The notes under the pieces were generated by a model. That model searched no databases and was not told the DNA's origin. It was given only the letters and a program-made list of their open reading frames with translations. From the NCBI GenBank assembly GCA_947466075.1, contig CANIBP010000064.1, forward strand, positions 1 through 32,141: a stretch of 32,141 nt of DNA, in the 5' to 3' direction. The position numbers and the translations under genes are program-made. This DNA is from Verrucomicrobiaceae bacterium. Its GTDB lineage: Bacteria > Verrucomicrobiota > Verrucomicrobiia > Verrucomicrobiales > Verrucomicrobiaceae. Positions 7,583 to 15,956 of this stretch are shown here, one piece after another; within the stretch, counting starts at the first letter, position 1; each line of letters opens with the position of its first letter.

Positions 7583-8670
7583 CAGTCACGTGTTTTTGCT
7601 GCCAACTCCAGCACCTGCAGCGTGTGTTGCACATTGGTTTCGAGATCGAGAGGATATCGCGTCGAAATCTTCCCGGCGTTGTCGCGCACCTGCCAGTGGT
7701 TGATGCACATGCCCAGCGTGTCGAGATCACGCGGATCGTCGAGAACGTGACCGTTGACACCGGAGTCGATCAGTTCACTGGCACCGTTGAAGGCGGTCGT
7801 GATGACGGGAATGCCGGTTGCGAGAGCTTCACTCACGACGTTGGAGCACGGCTCGTAGATCGGCAGGAATGTCAGCAAATCAGCCGCCGCGTAAGCGGTT
7901 TCGACATCAGGCAATGGCCCGGTTAGAATCACATTAGGCGGCACCTTGCCGCGCATGCGATCTCTTGTAACGACAAGCAGTTTGAGTTTGGGATCGGCAG
8001 TGCGTCCTGCCATGAACTGGAGCAGCCAGGGCAGCCCTTTGCGCTCCCAGCCGGAACCAACGAAGACGAGCACGAAATCATCGTCCGCGAGGCCGAAGCG
8101 CGCCCGCGCTGCGTTACGATCCACGTTTTGAAAGCGCTTCACCTCGACGCCATTGCGCACGAGATGTACTCGCTCCTGCGGAAAGGCGGGAAAGTGCTCC
8201 GCAATCTCCCCGCGCACCATTTCGGAGTTCACGATGACGTGTCTCGTGTTGGCAGGGTCAAACGTGCGCGCCTCAAGAGCCATCATGTGGCGATGAAACG
8301 CGCCGAGGCCTATGAGGGGAAGTTTCCACCATGGCGCGAATTGTTTGCGCCGTTTTAGCCACACGCGATGCAGGCCATCACCTGCACGATACACATCCTG
8401 CTTCAACGTGCGCTCCAGGCTGAACACGCAGTCGAACTTTTCCTGCTGCAAAGCGGCATCAACAGCTTGGGCAAAGCGTGTTGACCGCTGAGCCCGTGAT
8501 CCATCAGCTTTAACAGAATGAAACTGCACGTTCGCGGCTTGCCCCTCCCATTTTTCGGCAAACAGATGCGTTTCATGGCCAGCTGATGCCAAGGCACCAA
8601 GCAAACGCTGCACATACAACTCCGCACCTCCGGTGGCAGAGAACTGGCGGCGGATGAGAGCGAGTTTCAT
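7582..8670 (-). CDS. Glycosyltransferase family 4 protein (WaaG/RfaG-like)
   Basis: The 362-residue product has a GT-B fold: an N-terminal acceptor domain beginning MKLALIRRQFSATGGAELYV and a C-terminal nucleotide-sugar domain with FVGSGWERKGLPWLL. The retaining GT4 motif E-x7-E is seen in YEPCSNVVSEALATGIPV. The N-terminal pattern and HVIVNSEMVRGEI resemble the lipopolysaccharide core glucosyltransferase WaaG, so a role in building the LPS core or another cell-surface glycan at the inner membrane is likely; the exact sugar cannot be read from sequence. It lies three bases downstream of hslO and overlaps the YkgJ gene, so it is in the middle of an operon. Confidence 0.92.
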   Translation of the reverse strand: MKLALIRRQFSATGGAELYVQRLLGALASAGHETHLFAEKWEGQAANVQFHSVKADGSRAQRSTRFAQAVDAALQQEKFDCVFSLERTLKQDVYRAGDGLHRVWLKRRKQFAPWWKLPLIGLGAFHRHMMALEARTFDPANTRHVIVNSEMVRGEIAEHFPAFPQERVHLVRNGVEVKRFQNVDRNAARARFGLADDDFVLVFVGSGWERKGLPWLLQFMAGRTADPKLKLLVVTRDRMRGKVPPNVILTGPLPDVETAYAAADLLTFLPIYEPCSNVVSEALATGIPVITTAFNGASELIDSGVNGHVLDDPRDLDTLGMCINHWQVRDNAGKISTRYPLDLETNVQHTLQVLELAAKTRD

Positions 8671-8673
8671 GCA

Positions 8674-9471
8674 CTACGACTGTTTCTCTCCCCACTCCTC
8701 AAAGCTGGCCTTCGCGGTGCGATACACCGAGCCACAACGCGGGCAGGTGATTTGAGCGACACCGTCCTCGAAAATATGATCAAGATCGTCCTTGGGCAGG
8801 CGCATGATGATGGGCAGCAGGCGCTCGACGGAACAGCCACAATCAAACACATAACCGCGTGTCTCCAACAATGTGAGATGCTCGGTCGTTTCGAGTTCGA
8901 GCACGTTCTCCAGAGTCAGTTCGGAGAGCCAGACTTCGTCGCAATCAGGTTCAGCGGAGATTTGGATGAACTCCTCATCCTCCAGGCGGAAGAAGCGTGT
9001 GAGACGCTGTTCGCTGGTGGTATAAAATGTTTCCACCGCCTTCAGCATGTCGTCGCCGTAGAATTCGATCATGCTCTGACGCGGCTGATGATCTGGCCGC
9101 GTGGTTTGCGCGATGAACATCGCCTCGCCTTCCTGACGCACGTCTTCGGTGAAGACGCGGCCTGTCACACGACCCGGGCGCGTGCTGCCAGTGACGAATA
9201 CATTCGCCCGTTGCGGTTCCTTCACATGGATCGTCCACGCGCAGCTTTCATCCTGCGGACGCGAGCAAAGATGCAGCGCTAGTGCGGCCAGCGCATCTTT
9301 GAGCATCTGATCCAGCGGTTCGGCATTCTGCAAGGCGTGCTGCATGAGATGCAGGTAGTAATCGAGATACAGCGGGCTGAAACGACCGCGCACCAGCAGG
9401 GCGTTGCGCTTCCGCACGAAATAGGAGCGGAGGTCCACCACGGAAAGGTCCGGTTCAAGCATCTGACTCAT
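8674..9471 (-). CDS. hslO: Hsp33 redox-regulated holdase chaperone
   Basis: The 265-residue product matches Hsp33 in length and ends with the zinc-binding redox switch: Cys211-x-Cys213 (DCGCSVERL) and, after 29 residues, Cys243-x-x-Cys246 (CPRCG). In the family, oxidation of these cysteines releases zinc and turns on holdase activity against unfolding proteins in the cytoplasm. The N-terminal domain holds typical Hsp33 segments such as VTGRVFTEDVRQEGEA. It is the first gene of a tight minus-strand run, with the glycosyltransferase beginning three bases after its stop. No Shine-Dalgarno precedes the ATG. Confidence 0.93.
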   Translation of the reverse strand: MSQMLEPDLSVVDLRSYFVRKRNALLVRGRFSPLYLDYYLHLMQHALQNAEPLDQMLKDALAALALHLCSRPQDESCAWTIHVKEPQRANVFVTGSTRPGRVTGRVFTEDVRQEGEAMFIAQTTRPDHQPRQSMIEFYGDDMLKAVETFYTTSEQRLTRFFRLEDEEFIQISAEPDCDEVWLSELTLENVLELETTEHLTLLETRGYVFDCGCSVERLLPIIMRLPKDDLDHIFEDGVAQITCPRCGSVYRTAKASFEEWGEKQS

Positions 9472-9516
9472 GGCATTGCTATCTCATTGGAAGCAGCCGC
9501 GTGCAAGTGGTGTGGA

Positions 9517-10383
9517 TTACTTGCCCGCCATGCCACGAAACTTTTGCCGGTAGGCGCTGGGCGTGGTGTCCATGACTTCACGGAAGCGACGGTTGAAGTT
9601 GGCGAGGTTGCGGTAACCGCAGTCCATGGCGATGTCGGTGATGTTCGAGACATCCTCTGCCAGCATGCCGCAGGCGCGGCCAATGCGCACTTCATTCACA
9701 TACTGCGGCACGGTTTTACCCGTGCGTGAATGGAAGAAGCGGCTGAAAGCTCCCAGACTGAGGTGCGCTAGCTTTGCGAGGCGTTCGCGGTCGATCTCCT
9801 CGGTCAAATGTGTGTGAATAAAGTCGCATACTCGTTCCATGCGACCTTGGTCAGCAGATTCGAGCTTGGGCTCAAAGTTGGTGCTCGCTAGCGGCTTCAA
9901 ATCGTCCGATTTGGCCAACGTATCGAGAATGGCGAGCAGTTCGATCAGACGTTCGAGGCCGTCGCTTTGCGCGAGGCGTTTCATATGCTCAGCAATAACG
10001 GCCCGTGATGCTCCGCGCACCTCCAGACCACGCGCAGCGCGTTGCAGCAACCGTTTCACCGGCTCCATCTCCGGCAGCGCCATGAAATCACGACCGAGGA
10101 AGGCTTCATCAAACCGAACGATGATCGCATTTACCTGGCGCGATTTCGAACTCGTGTCCTGATGCCACACATGCGGCAGATTGGAGCCGATCAGCACAAT
10201 GTCGCCATCGATGAGCGGTTTGATGCTGTCTCCCACCACTCGATGCCCGCGGCTCTCAATCGCCAGCGTGAGCTGATACTCGGGATGAAAGTGCCAGCGC
10301 GTTCCGTAATCAGGCCCACGCACCACCTCGCAGTGGAAGGACTCCCACTGGCGCTTGGGCACTTTCTCGAAGACGGGCTTCAT
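9517..10383 (-). CDS. AraC-family transcriptional regulator with cupin sensor domain
   Basis: The 288-residue product has an N-terminal cupin (RWHFHPEYQLTLAIESRGHR, then GDIVLIGSNLPHVW) and two C-terminal helix-turn-helix motifs (LAKLAHLSLGAFSRFFHSRT and ITDIAMDCGYRNLANFNRRF) in a typical AraC/XylS domain ending PSAYRQKFRG. Cupin-type AraC proteins usually sense a sugar or small metabolite and regulate nearby catabolic genes. No such gene is adjacent here, so the target is unknown; it might act in trans on the hydrolase cluster at the right of the window, which is only a guess. The region upstream contains a striking set of repeats (10391-10489) that could be its operator. It precedes hslO by 45 bases. 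Confidence 0.93.
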   Translation of the reverse strand: MKPVFEKVPKRQWESFHCEVVRGPDYGTRWHFHPEYQLTLAIESRGHRVVGDSIKPLIDGDIVLIGSNLPHVWHQDTSSKSRQVNAIIVRFDEAFLGRDFMALPEMEPVKRLLQRAARGLEVRGASRAVIAEHMKRLAQSDGLERLIELLAILDTLAKSDDLKPLASTNFEPKLESADQGRMERVCDFIHTHLTEEIDRERLAKLAHLSLGAFSRFFHSRTGKTVPQYVNEVRIGRACGMLAEDVSNITDIAMDCGYRNLANFNRRFREVMDTTPSAYRQKFRGMAGK

Positions 10384-10390
10384 GCGAAGA

Positions 10391-10489
10391 GGTTTACAGT
10401 TGTTTGCGGTGGTTAACGATAGTTTACGGTTGTTTCAGAAGAGCAAAACCACGTGCAGCCATCGTCAACAACGGTAAACCACCGTCAAC
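10391..10489. repeat. Repeats of a GTTTACGGTTGTT-like word, direct and inverted, upstream of the araC-type gene
   Basis: Direct near-copies gtttacagttgttt and gtttacggttgttt occur in 10392-10436, separated by gcggtggttaacgata. An inverted copy, aacaacggtaaac (10467-10479), matches gtttacggttgtt (10422-10434) at 12 of 13 positions, and is followed by caccgtcaac. The element could be an AraC operator, a hairpin terminator behind prfB (stop at 10495), or a genome-wide intergenic repeat. Confidence 0.5.
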
Positions 10490-10494
10490 TTCTT

Positions 10495-11644
10495 CTACAC
10501 GTCTTCGTCCTTGTCATTATCACCGGCTTTGCGGCCACGGAGCTTGGCTTCCATGAAGGCGTCGAGGTCGCCGTCCATCACAGCCTGCACGCCGCTGGTC
10601 TTTTCGCCGGTGCGGTGATCTTTGACCATCTGATAAGGTTGGAAAACGTAGCTGCGAATTTGACTGCCCCAGCCGATGTCGCTCTTTTCGCCATACTGGC
10701 GGCTGATCTCGGCCTGGCGTTTGTCTTCCTCGATTTGAAACAGCTTCGCCTTCAACATCGCCATCGCCTTGGCGCGGTTCTTCGGCTGGCTGCGTTCGAT
10801 CTGGCAGGCAACAATGACGCCACTGGGAATGTGCGTGAGGCGCACGGCGGTTTCGACCTTGTTCACGTTCTGACCGCCTTTGCCGCCGGCACGATACGTA
10901 TCGACGCGCAGGTCTTCATCACGCACGACGATGTCGATCTCCTCCTCGGAGTCCGGCGTGACGTCAATCGAGGCGAAGGACGTGTGACGTTTCTTCGCCG
11001 CATCAAAGGGCGAGATGCGCACGAGGCGATGCACACCGCGCTCGGTTTGCAGAAAGCCGAAGGCGTTTTCGCCGATGATTTCGAGCGTGGCAGAACGTGT
11101 GCCGACGTCGTCACCGGCTTCGTGATCGATGAGTTCGACTTTGTAGCCGCGGCGCTGGCACCAGCGTTGATACATGCGCATCAGCATGTCCGCCCAGTCA
11201 CAGGCCTCCGTGCCACCGGCGCCGGAGTGGATCACGATGAAGGCGTTGCCACGATCAAACGGCCCACTGAGAAGCTGGCTGAGTTCAAAGGCACCCACAT
11301 CGGCTTCGAGCTTCGTGTGCTCTTGATCCACTTCGCGCCAGGTGTCCATGTCGCCCGCTTCTTTCGCGAGATCGATGAGTCCGTCGAAGTCAGCGGCCCG
11401 CTGCTCCAGATCCTGGAGCGGTCCGATTTTCTTTTTGATGACATTCGTGCGGTCGATCGTCTTGCGCGCCGCATTGGCGTCATCCCAGAAGCCGGGGGCC
11501 GACAAGCGGTCCTCCAGCATCGCCAGTTCGTCTTTTAATTTCGGGACGTCAAAGATACCTCCGGAGTTCGCTGAGACGTGCCTTCAGAGCGGCGGTGTCG
11601 AGCGATTGGAGGTCAGTGAGGATGGTCTTGCTGGTCTTTTCCAT
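10495..11644 (-). CDS. prfB: Peptide chain release factor 2, made by programmed +1 frameshift
   Basis: The first frame starts at ATG 11644 (MEKTSKTILTDLQ) and ends after 31 codons at an in-frame TGA (11551-11549). Skipping one T brings translation into the main frame (DVPKLKDELAMLEDRL), giving 382 residues in all. The main frame has the RF2 stop-codon recognition motif SPF (VRISPFDAAKK) and the peptidyl-tRNA hydrolysis motif GGQ (RAGGKGGQNVNKVE). RF2 releases peptides at UGA and UAA, so low RF2 leads to more frameshifting and restores its own level. Calling only the long ORF from the Met at 11520 would lose the N-terminus. It is divergent from recO with 47 bases between the start codons. Confidence 0.96.
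11548..11563 (-). promoter_or_regulatory. prfB programmed frameshift site
   Basis: The minus strand reads CGGAGGTATCTTTGAC: an SD-like GGAGG, three bases, the slippery CTT, then the TGA stop and C. It is nearly the same as the classical site (AGGGGGTATCTTTGAC in E. coli). The spacing between GGAGG and the CTT codon is conserved, which is required for the stimulatory pairing with 16S rRNA. Confidence 0.95.
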
Positions 11645-11691
11645 GCAGCGTAGATAGCGGTTGGGCGCGCAAGTTCAACGCCTTTGTCATC

Positions 11692-12237
11692 ATGGAAAAA
11701 ACCGAGGCCATTCTCATCGGACGCACGCGTTACGCGGAGACGAGCCTCATTGTGCAATGGTGCTCGCCTGATCTTGGCCTGTTCAAAACGATGGCGAAAG
11801 GTGCGCTGCGACCCAAATCGCCGCTCAATGGCGTGCTCGATCTCTTTGTCTCCGCCGAACTACGCTTCGTGCGCAGTAAGTCAGGCGATTTGCACACGCT
11901 CGCCGAGGCACGCTGGACGAATCCACGTCTTGGCCTGCGTGAGAGCTACGGCCGTGTGCTCGCAGCCACCTATGTCGTCAAACTGATCACCCTCGTCGCC
12001 GAAACCGGCTCACCCATTCCCGAGATTCACGAATTGCTCGTCAAAGCGCTCGACTACCTCGCTGCGAAAGATCCTGTGCCCGCTCTGATCACACGCTTCG
12101 AGCAACGTCTCGGTGAACTGCTCGGCATCATCCCCGAAGGCGAAACCGGCATGGCTGCTGCCGCGATTGAAGACAGCTTTCATCGCAAACTGCCCGTACA
12201 GCGCAGGCAGTTGGTCGATTGGATGGCGAAAAAGTAA
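11692..12237 (+). CDS. recO: DNA repair protein RecO (short form)
   Basis: The 181-residue product begins with the RecO OB-fold (MEKTEAILIGRTRYAETSLI, then GLFKTMAKGALRPKSPL) and continues with the helical domain (AATYVVKLITLVAETGSPIP, LITRFEQRLGELLGI). RecO loads RecA onto SSB-coated DNA together with RecR in recombinational repair. Typical RecO proteins have about 240 residues and often a Cys4 zinc finger; this one is shorter and no zinc finger is seen. It is convergent with the peroxidase gene, with five bases between stops. The start has no Shine-Dalgarno. Confidence 0.85.
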   Translation: MEKTEAILIGRTRYAETSLIVQWCSPDLGLFKTMAKGALRPKSPLNGVLDLFVSAELRFVRSKSGDLHTLAEARWTNPRLGLRESYGRVLAATYVVKLITLVAETGSPIPEIHELLVKALDYLAAKDPVPALITRFEQRLGELLGIIPEGETGMAAAAIEDSFHRKLPVQRRQLVDWMAKK

Positions 12238-12242
12238 GCCTG

Positions 12243-12764
12243 CTACTTCAACGCCGCTTCAATCGCCGCGAGCAGTTCCGGCGATTCCGGCTCCACATCG
12301 GAACCGAAGCGCTTCAAAACCTTGCCATCCTTGCCGACGAGGGATTTTTCAAAGTTCCAGCAGACTTCGCCGGATGATGATTGCAAGGCGGCATAGAGCG
12401 GGTGCTTGGCATCGCCTTTGATCGAGACTTTGGAGAACATGGGGAAGGTGACCTTGTAGTTCTCGGTGCAGAAGGTCTTGATGACCGCCTCGCTGCCGGG
12501 CTCCTGGCCACCGAAGTCGTTGCAGGGGAAGCCGAGCACGGCCACGTCCTTGCCGCTCATCTTTTCATGCAATGCCTGAAGACCGGCATACTGCCCGGTG
12601 TAGCCACACTCGGAGGCGACGTTCACGATTAGCAGCACCTTGCCCGCGTAGGCTTTGAGCGTGGTATCTTTGCCGTCGATGTCTTTCACCGCGATGTCAC
12701 TCACGTTGGTATCAGCAGCGATGGCGATGGTGGACATGAGGAGGGAGAGGAGGAGGGTTTTCAT
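12243..12764 (-). CDS. Secreted glutathione peroxidase-family protein (Cys type)
   Basis: The 173-residue product from ATG 12764 has a signal peptide (MKTLLLSLLMSTIAIAAD), so it acts in the periplasm. The frame is open further upstream to 12815, but the internal Met gives the proper signal sequence. The peroxidatic motif is NVASECGYTGQY with Cys53, and the second family motif is FPCNDFGGQEPGS; WNFEKSLVGKDG supplies the conserved Trp-Asn. Bacterial members reduce hydrogen and lipid peroxides, often using thioredoxin rather than glutathione. The exported form is less common than the cytoplasmic BtuE type. Confidence 0.92.
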   Translation of the reverse strand: MKTLLLSLLMSTIAIAADTNVSDIAVKDIDGKDTTLKAYAGKVLLIVNVASECGYTGQYAGLQALHEKMSGKDVAVLGFPCNDFGGQEPGSEAVIKTFCTENYKVTFPMFSKVSIKGDAKHPLYAALQSSSGEVCWNFEKSLVGKDGKVLKRFGSDVEPESPELLAAIEAALK

Positions 12765-12790
12765 GGATGGCGAATAGATACGAAGCGGAT

Positions 12791-12870
12791 GGCCTACGGA
12801 ATGCACGGAAAGCACGGAATCCAGAATTTGGGAGGTCCGTTTCCGTAAATTTCCGTGTGTTCCGTAGGCC
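12791..12870. terminator. Inverted repeat / probable terminator behind the ABC ATPase gene
   Basis: ggcctacggaa (12791-12801) is exactly complementary to ttccgtaggcc (12860-12870), and after a two-base mismatch cacggaa (12804-12810) pairs with ttccgtg. The intervening part repeats the words cacggaa and ttccgt. It sits immediately after the ABC gene stop and before the peroxidase start, so it is suited to terminate the ABC transcript. There is no long T-run. Confidence 0.5.
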
Positions 12871-12872
12871 GA

Positions 12873-13595
12873 TCATTCTTCCACCATGCTGAGGAAGATG
12901 TCCTCCAACCGCTGACCGCGGTCTTCATGCTGCGCACGCAATTCGGTCAGCGTGCCGAGGGCGATGAGCTTGCCGTGGTGGATGATGCCAATGCGGTCGG
13001 CGAGTTCTTCGGCGATGTTGAGAAGGTGCGTGCTCATGAGCACGGTGGTGCCGCGCTTGCTGCGTTCTTTGATCTCGCGCTTTACGGTGCGGGCGTGGAT
13101 GGGATCGAGGCCGACCATGGGTTCGTCGATCACGAAGACCTTTGGGTCATGCAGCAGTGCACTGGCGATGGCGAGGCGCTGCCGTGTGCCGTGGCTGAGA
13201 TTTTCGATGCGCTGCCGCGTGCAGTCGTGCAGCGCGAATTTGGTGAACAGCTCGTTCGTCTGCGCCGCGGCATGTGCGAGGTCCATTTCAAACAGCTCGG
13301 CGATGAACTCCATGAACTCAATGGGCGTGAGCTTCTCATAAAACACCGCCACATCCGGCACATAGCCGAGCAGCGCCTTCGCCAGCAGCGGTTCTTGCTG
13401 AATGTCATGTCCACAGAGCCGCACGCGACCGGCGTCGGGTTTCATCAAGCCGGTGAGCAGTTTCATCGCGGTCGTTTTGCCGGCACCATTGGGGCCAAGG
13501 AAGGCAAATAACTCGCCGGGCTGGATGGTGAGATTCAAACCGTCGAGCGCACGCAGGTCGCCGTAGTTCATCGTGAGGTTCTCGATCTCGATCAT
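12873..13595 (-). CDS. ABC transporter ATP-binding protein
   Basis: The 240-residue ATPase has Walker A GPNGAGKT (residues 34-41), signature LSHGTRQRLAIA, Walker B VFVIDEPMVGLDP and the switch His in LMSTHLL. It belongs to the DrrA/CcmA-type exporters, which work as a cytoplasmic dimer on a separate permease. No typical multi-span permease gene adjoins it in the window. Instead, the gene 15 bases upstream encodes a protein with one membrane span. The substrate cannot be assigned. Confidence 0.95.
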   Translation of the reverse strand: MIEIENLTMNYGDLRALDGLNLTIQPGELFAFLGPNGAGKTTAMKLLTGLMKPDAGRVRLCGHDIQQEPLLAKALLGYVPDVAVFYEKLTPIEFMEFIAELFEMDLAHAAAQTNELFTKFALHDCTRQRIENLSHGTRQRLAIASALLHDPKVFVIDEPMVGLDPIHARTVKREIKERSKRGTTVLMSTHLLNIAEELADRIGIIHHGKLIALGTLTELRAQHEDRGQRLEDIFLSMVEE

Positions 13596-13610
13596 GTCAA
13601 AGGCTTTGGT

Positions 13611-14393
13611 TCAGCGGTTGCCGTCCTGCAAACCGAAAATCATCGGTTCAAGTAGAGCGTAACCCTCCGGCAGATCGATGCGGGCGAGTTCACCGGCTTC
13701 GGTGAGGATCATCTTCACATCATGCGTGCCCAGGATCGGCAGCGTGAGCACGAAACACTTCCTTTCTCTGCCTGCGAGAGTCATGACGCCTTCACGTGCA
13801 TGCAGCGAGGTAGCGCCTGGAGCCACCGCGCCTTTTGGCATGCCGCCGAGCATGGAGAGCATCGACAGCGCCCCCTCGGAGCCGAAGCCCATGATTTGCT
13901 GCATGTCCTGCGAATTCATCACCACACGTTCGCCCTGCTTCACGAGAACTTCGGGAGTGGTCTGCTTGTCATCCCAGGAAATTTTCAAACTGGCTTCATG
14001 GGAGGGAAAGTCAGCGGAAAGTGTCACATGCAGCCAGCGTTCCGCATCGGCGAGGATGCAGGCCACGTTCCACGTCGCGCTGATGCGTCGTGCCTCTTTG
14101 CCCGGCATAGCTTCTTCCACCACACCACGTGCGAGCACGTCATAGACCGTCTGATGGTTTGGTTTGATGCGGCGGCTGATCTGAAAGCTCGCGTGGCCAA
14201 TTTTTTCGCGGTGATGATACAGATGCAGCGTGCTGCCGAAGGATTCTGAATGGCGCAAAAACAGATCTAGCACGACTCGCGGCGGCACAACGGCAAAGCG
14301 CGAAGCTTCCGGGTAATACACGTCACGCACCAGCAGTCCGGACATCACCGCCCAGAAAAGCACTGCTAGAATTGTCGCCACACGCCAGATCAT
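13611..14393 (-). CDS. Membrane-anchored hypothetical protein, co-transcribed with the ABC ATPase
   Basis: The 260-residue product from ATG 14393 has one N-terminal membrane segment (IWRVATILAVLFWAVMSGLL) and about 230 residues expected outside the cytoplasm. The open frame reaches 14483, but the extra 30 residues are hydrophilic and would leave little room for promoters towards the divergent sulfatase. No family is recognised. The periplasmic part is beta-rich, with a Met-rich loop (QQIMGFGSEGALSMLSMLGG). Its gene lies 15 bases before the ABC ATPase, so the two probably function together. Confidence 0.7.
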   Translation of the reverse strand: MIWRVATILAVLFWAVMSGLLVRDVYYPEASRFAVVPPRVVLDLFLRHSESFGSTLHLYHHREKIGHASFQISRRIKPNHQTVYDVLARGVVEEAMPGKEARRISATWNVACILADAERWLHVTLSADFPSHEASLKISWDDKQTTPEVLVKQGERVVMNSQDMQQIMGFGSEGALSMLSMLGGMPKGAVAPGATSLHAREGVMTLAGRERKCFVLTLPILGTHDVKMILTEAGELARIDLPEGYALLEPMIFGLQDGNR

Positions 14394-14492
14394 TTCAGGA
14401 TTTGTGTCAGGAAACGCTTCTCGTGGCAAGCACGGGGGCATTTCGCGCAAAACTTTCTCGCCAGCACGGCTCCAATTTGCCAAGATGCCTTC

Positions 14493-15950
14493 ATGCGTCT
14501 GCTGTTTGCCTTCTTTCTCGCTACTCTTGCTGTTTCCGCCGCTGAAAAACGTCCGCCGAACATCGTGATCATTCTTGCCGACGATCTTGGCTATGCCGAT
14601 CTCGGCTGCTTTGGCGCTGAAAAAATCAAAACGCCGAATATCGATCGCATGGCAGGGGAGGGGATGAAGTTCACGAGCTTTTATGTAGCGCAGGCGGTTT
14701 GCAGTGCTTCACGGGCAGCGCTGATGACCGGCTGCTATGCGAATCGTGTCGGCATGCAGGGCGCTTTGAATCATACGAGCAAGGAAGGCATTCATCCTGA
14801 TGAATTGTTGCTGCCGGAGATGTGCAAAAGCGTTGGCTATGCCACTGGGGCGTTTGGCAAATGGCATCTTGGCACCGATTTGATGTTCAACCCGCTGCGC
14901 AATGGTTTCGATGAATTTCTCGGCATCCCATACTCGAACGACAACAGCAAGTTCCACCCTTCGCTGGCGAAAGAGATGCCGCCGCTGCCGTTCTACGATG
15001 GCTTGAAAGTCATCGAGACCGATCCTGATCAAAGCCAGTTCACCCGACGTTTCACCGAACGGGCGGTCAGTTTTATCGAGAACAACAAAGCGAAGCCATT
15101 TTTTCTCTACCTGCCGCACGTCATGCCGCATGTGCCGATCTTTGCCTCCGACGCGTTTCGTGGCAAATCCGCCGCCGGATTGTATGGCGATGTCACGGAA
15201 GAACTCGACTGGTCCGTGGGCCAGATCCTTGACACGCTCAAACGTTGCGACATCGAGCGCGAAACGATCGTGATTTTCTTCTCCGACAACGGCCCCTTCC
15301 TCAGCTACGGCAATCATGCCGGCAGTGCCAAGCCGCTGCGCGAAGGCAAGCTGACCACATTTGAAGGCGGTGTGCGCGTTCCTTGCATCGCTCGCTGGCT
15401 AGGCCGCGTGCCCGAGGGCACCGTGTGCGATGAGCCGGTGATGGAGTTCGATTTGCTGCCAACGATGGCTGCTTTGAGTGGGGCGAAGCCGCCTGAGAAG
15501 AAGATCGACGGCTTGAACATCATGCCGTTGCTCGAGGGCAAATCGGGAGCGAAATCGCCACATGAAGCGCTCATCTTCTACGGCGGTAGCGAGTTGCAGG
15601 CCGTGCGCAGTGGCGACTGGAAGCTGCATTTTCCGCATCCTTACATCACCGTGGATGGCGAACCGGGCCACGACGGCAAACCGGCACGGTTTGGACAGAT
15701 GAAGCCGAAGGCGATCACGCAAAGCGGCATCGAAGGCATCGCGTCACGGCATGGCTATCGCGTAGAGACGATTGGCTTGTCGCTCTTCAATTTGAAGAAT
15801 GATCCGGGTGAATCACGCGATATGGCGAAAGAGCACCCAGAGATTATGGCGCGGTTACAAAAGCTTGCAGAGCCGATGCGCAAAGAACTGGGAGATGATT
15901 TGATGAAGCTCAAAGGCGCGGAAAATCGCCCTTTGGGCATGGCGCCGTGA
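14493..15950 (+). CDS. Secreted sulfatase (formylglycine-dependent, S1 family)
   Basis: The 485-residue product starts with a signal peptide (MRLLFAFFLATLAVSAAE) and the metal-binding motif IVIILADDLGYADLGCFG. The catalytic site is CSASR with Cys70, matching C-x-(P/A)-x-R, the sequence converted to formylglycine by a sulfatase-modifying enzyme. Other family parts are GKWHLG and FFSDNGPFLSYGNHAGS. It should remove sulfate esters from polysaccharides or glycolipids outside the cytoplasm. It stands alone, divergent from the membrane-protein/ABC pair and convergent with the M48 protease (six bases between stops). The substrate is not readable from sequence. Confidence 0.95.
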   Translation: MRLLFAFFLATLAVSAAEKRPPNIVIILADDLGYADLGCFGAEKIKTPNIDRMAGEGMKFTSFYVAQAVCSASRAALMTGCYANRVGMQGALNHTSKEGIHPDELLLPEMCKSVGYATGAFGKWHLGTDLMFNPLRNGFDEFLGIPYSNDNSKFHPSLAKEMPPLPFYDGLKVIETDPDQSQFTRRFTERAVSFIENNKAKPFFLYLPHVMPHVPIFASDAFRGKSAAGLYGDVTEELDWSVGQILDTLKRCDIERETIVIFFSDNGPFLSYGNHAGSAKPLREGKLTTFEGGVRVPCIARWLGRVPEGTVCDEPVMEFDLLPTMAALSGAKPPEKKIDGLNIMPLLEGKSGAKSPHEALIFYGGSELQAVRSGDWKLHFPHPYITVDGEPGHDGKPARFGQMKPKAITQSGIEGIASRHGYRVETIGLSLFNLKNDPGESRDMAKEHPEIMARLQKLAEPMRKELGDDLMKLKGAENRPLGMAP

Positions 15951-15956
15951 TGTGTT

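Noticed and set aside
10453..11538. 361-residue plus-strand ORF
   Set aside because: It is antisense to prfB, whose SPF and GGQ motifs and frameshift site are unmistakable.
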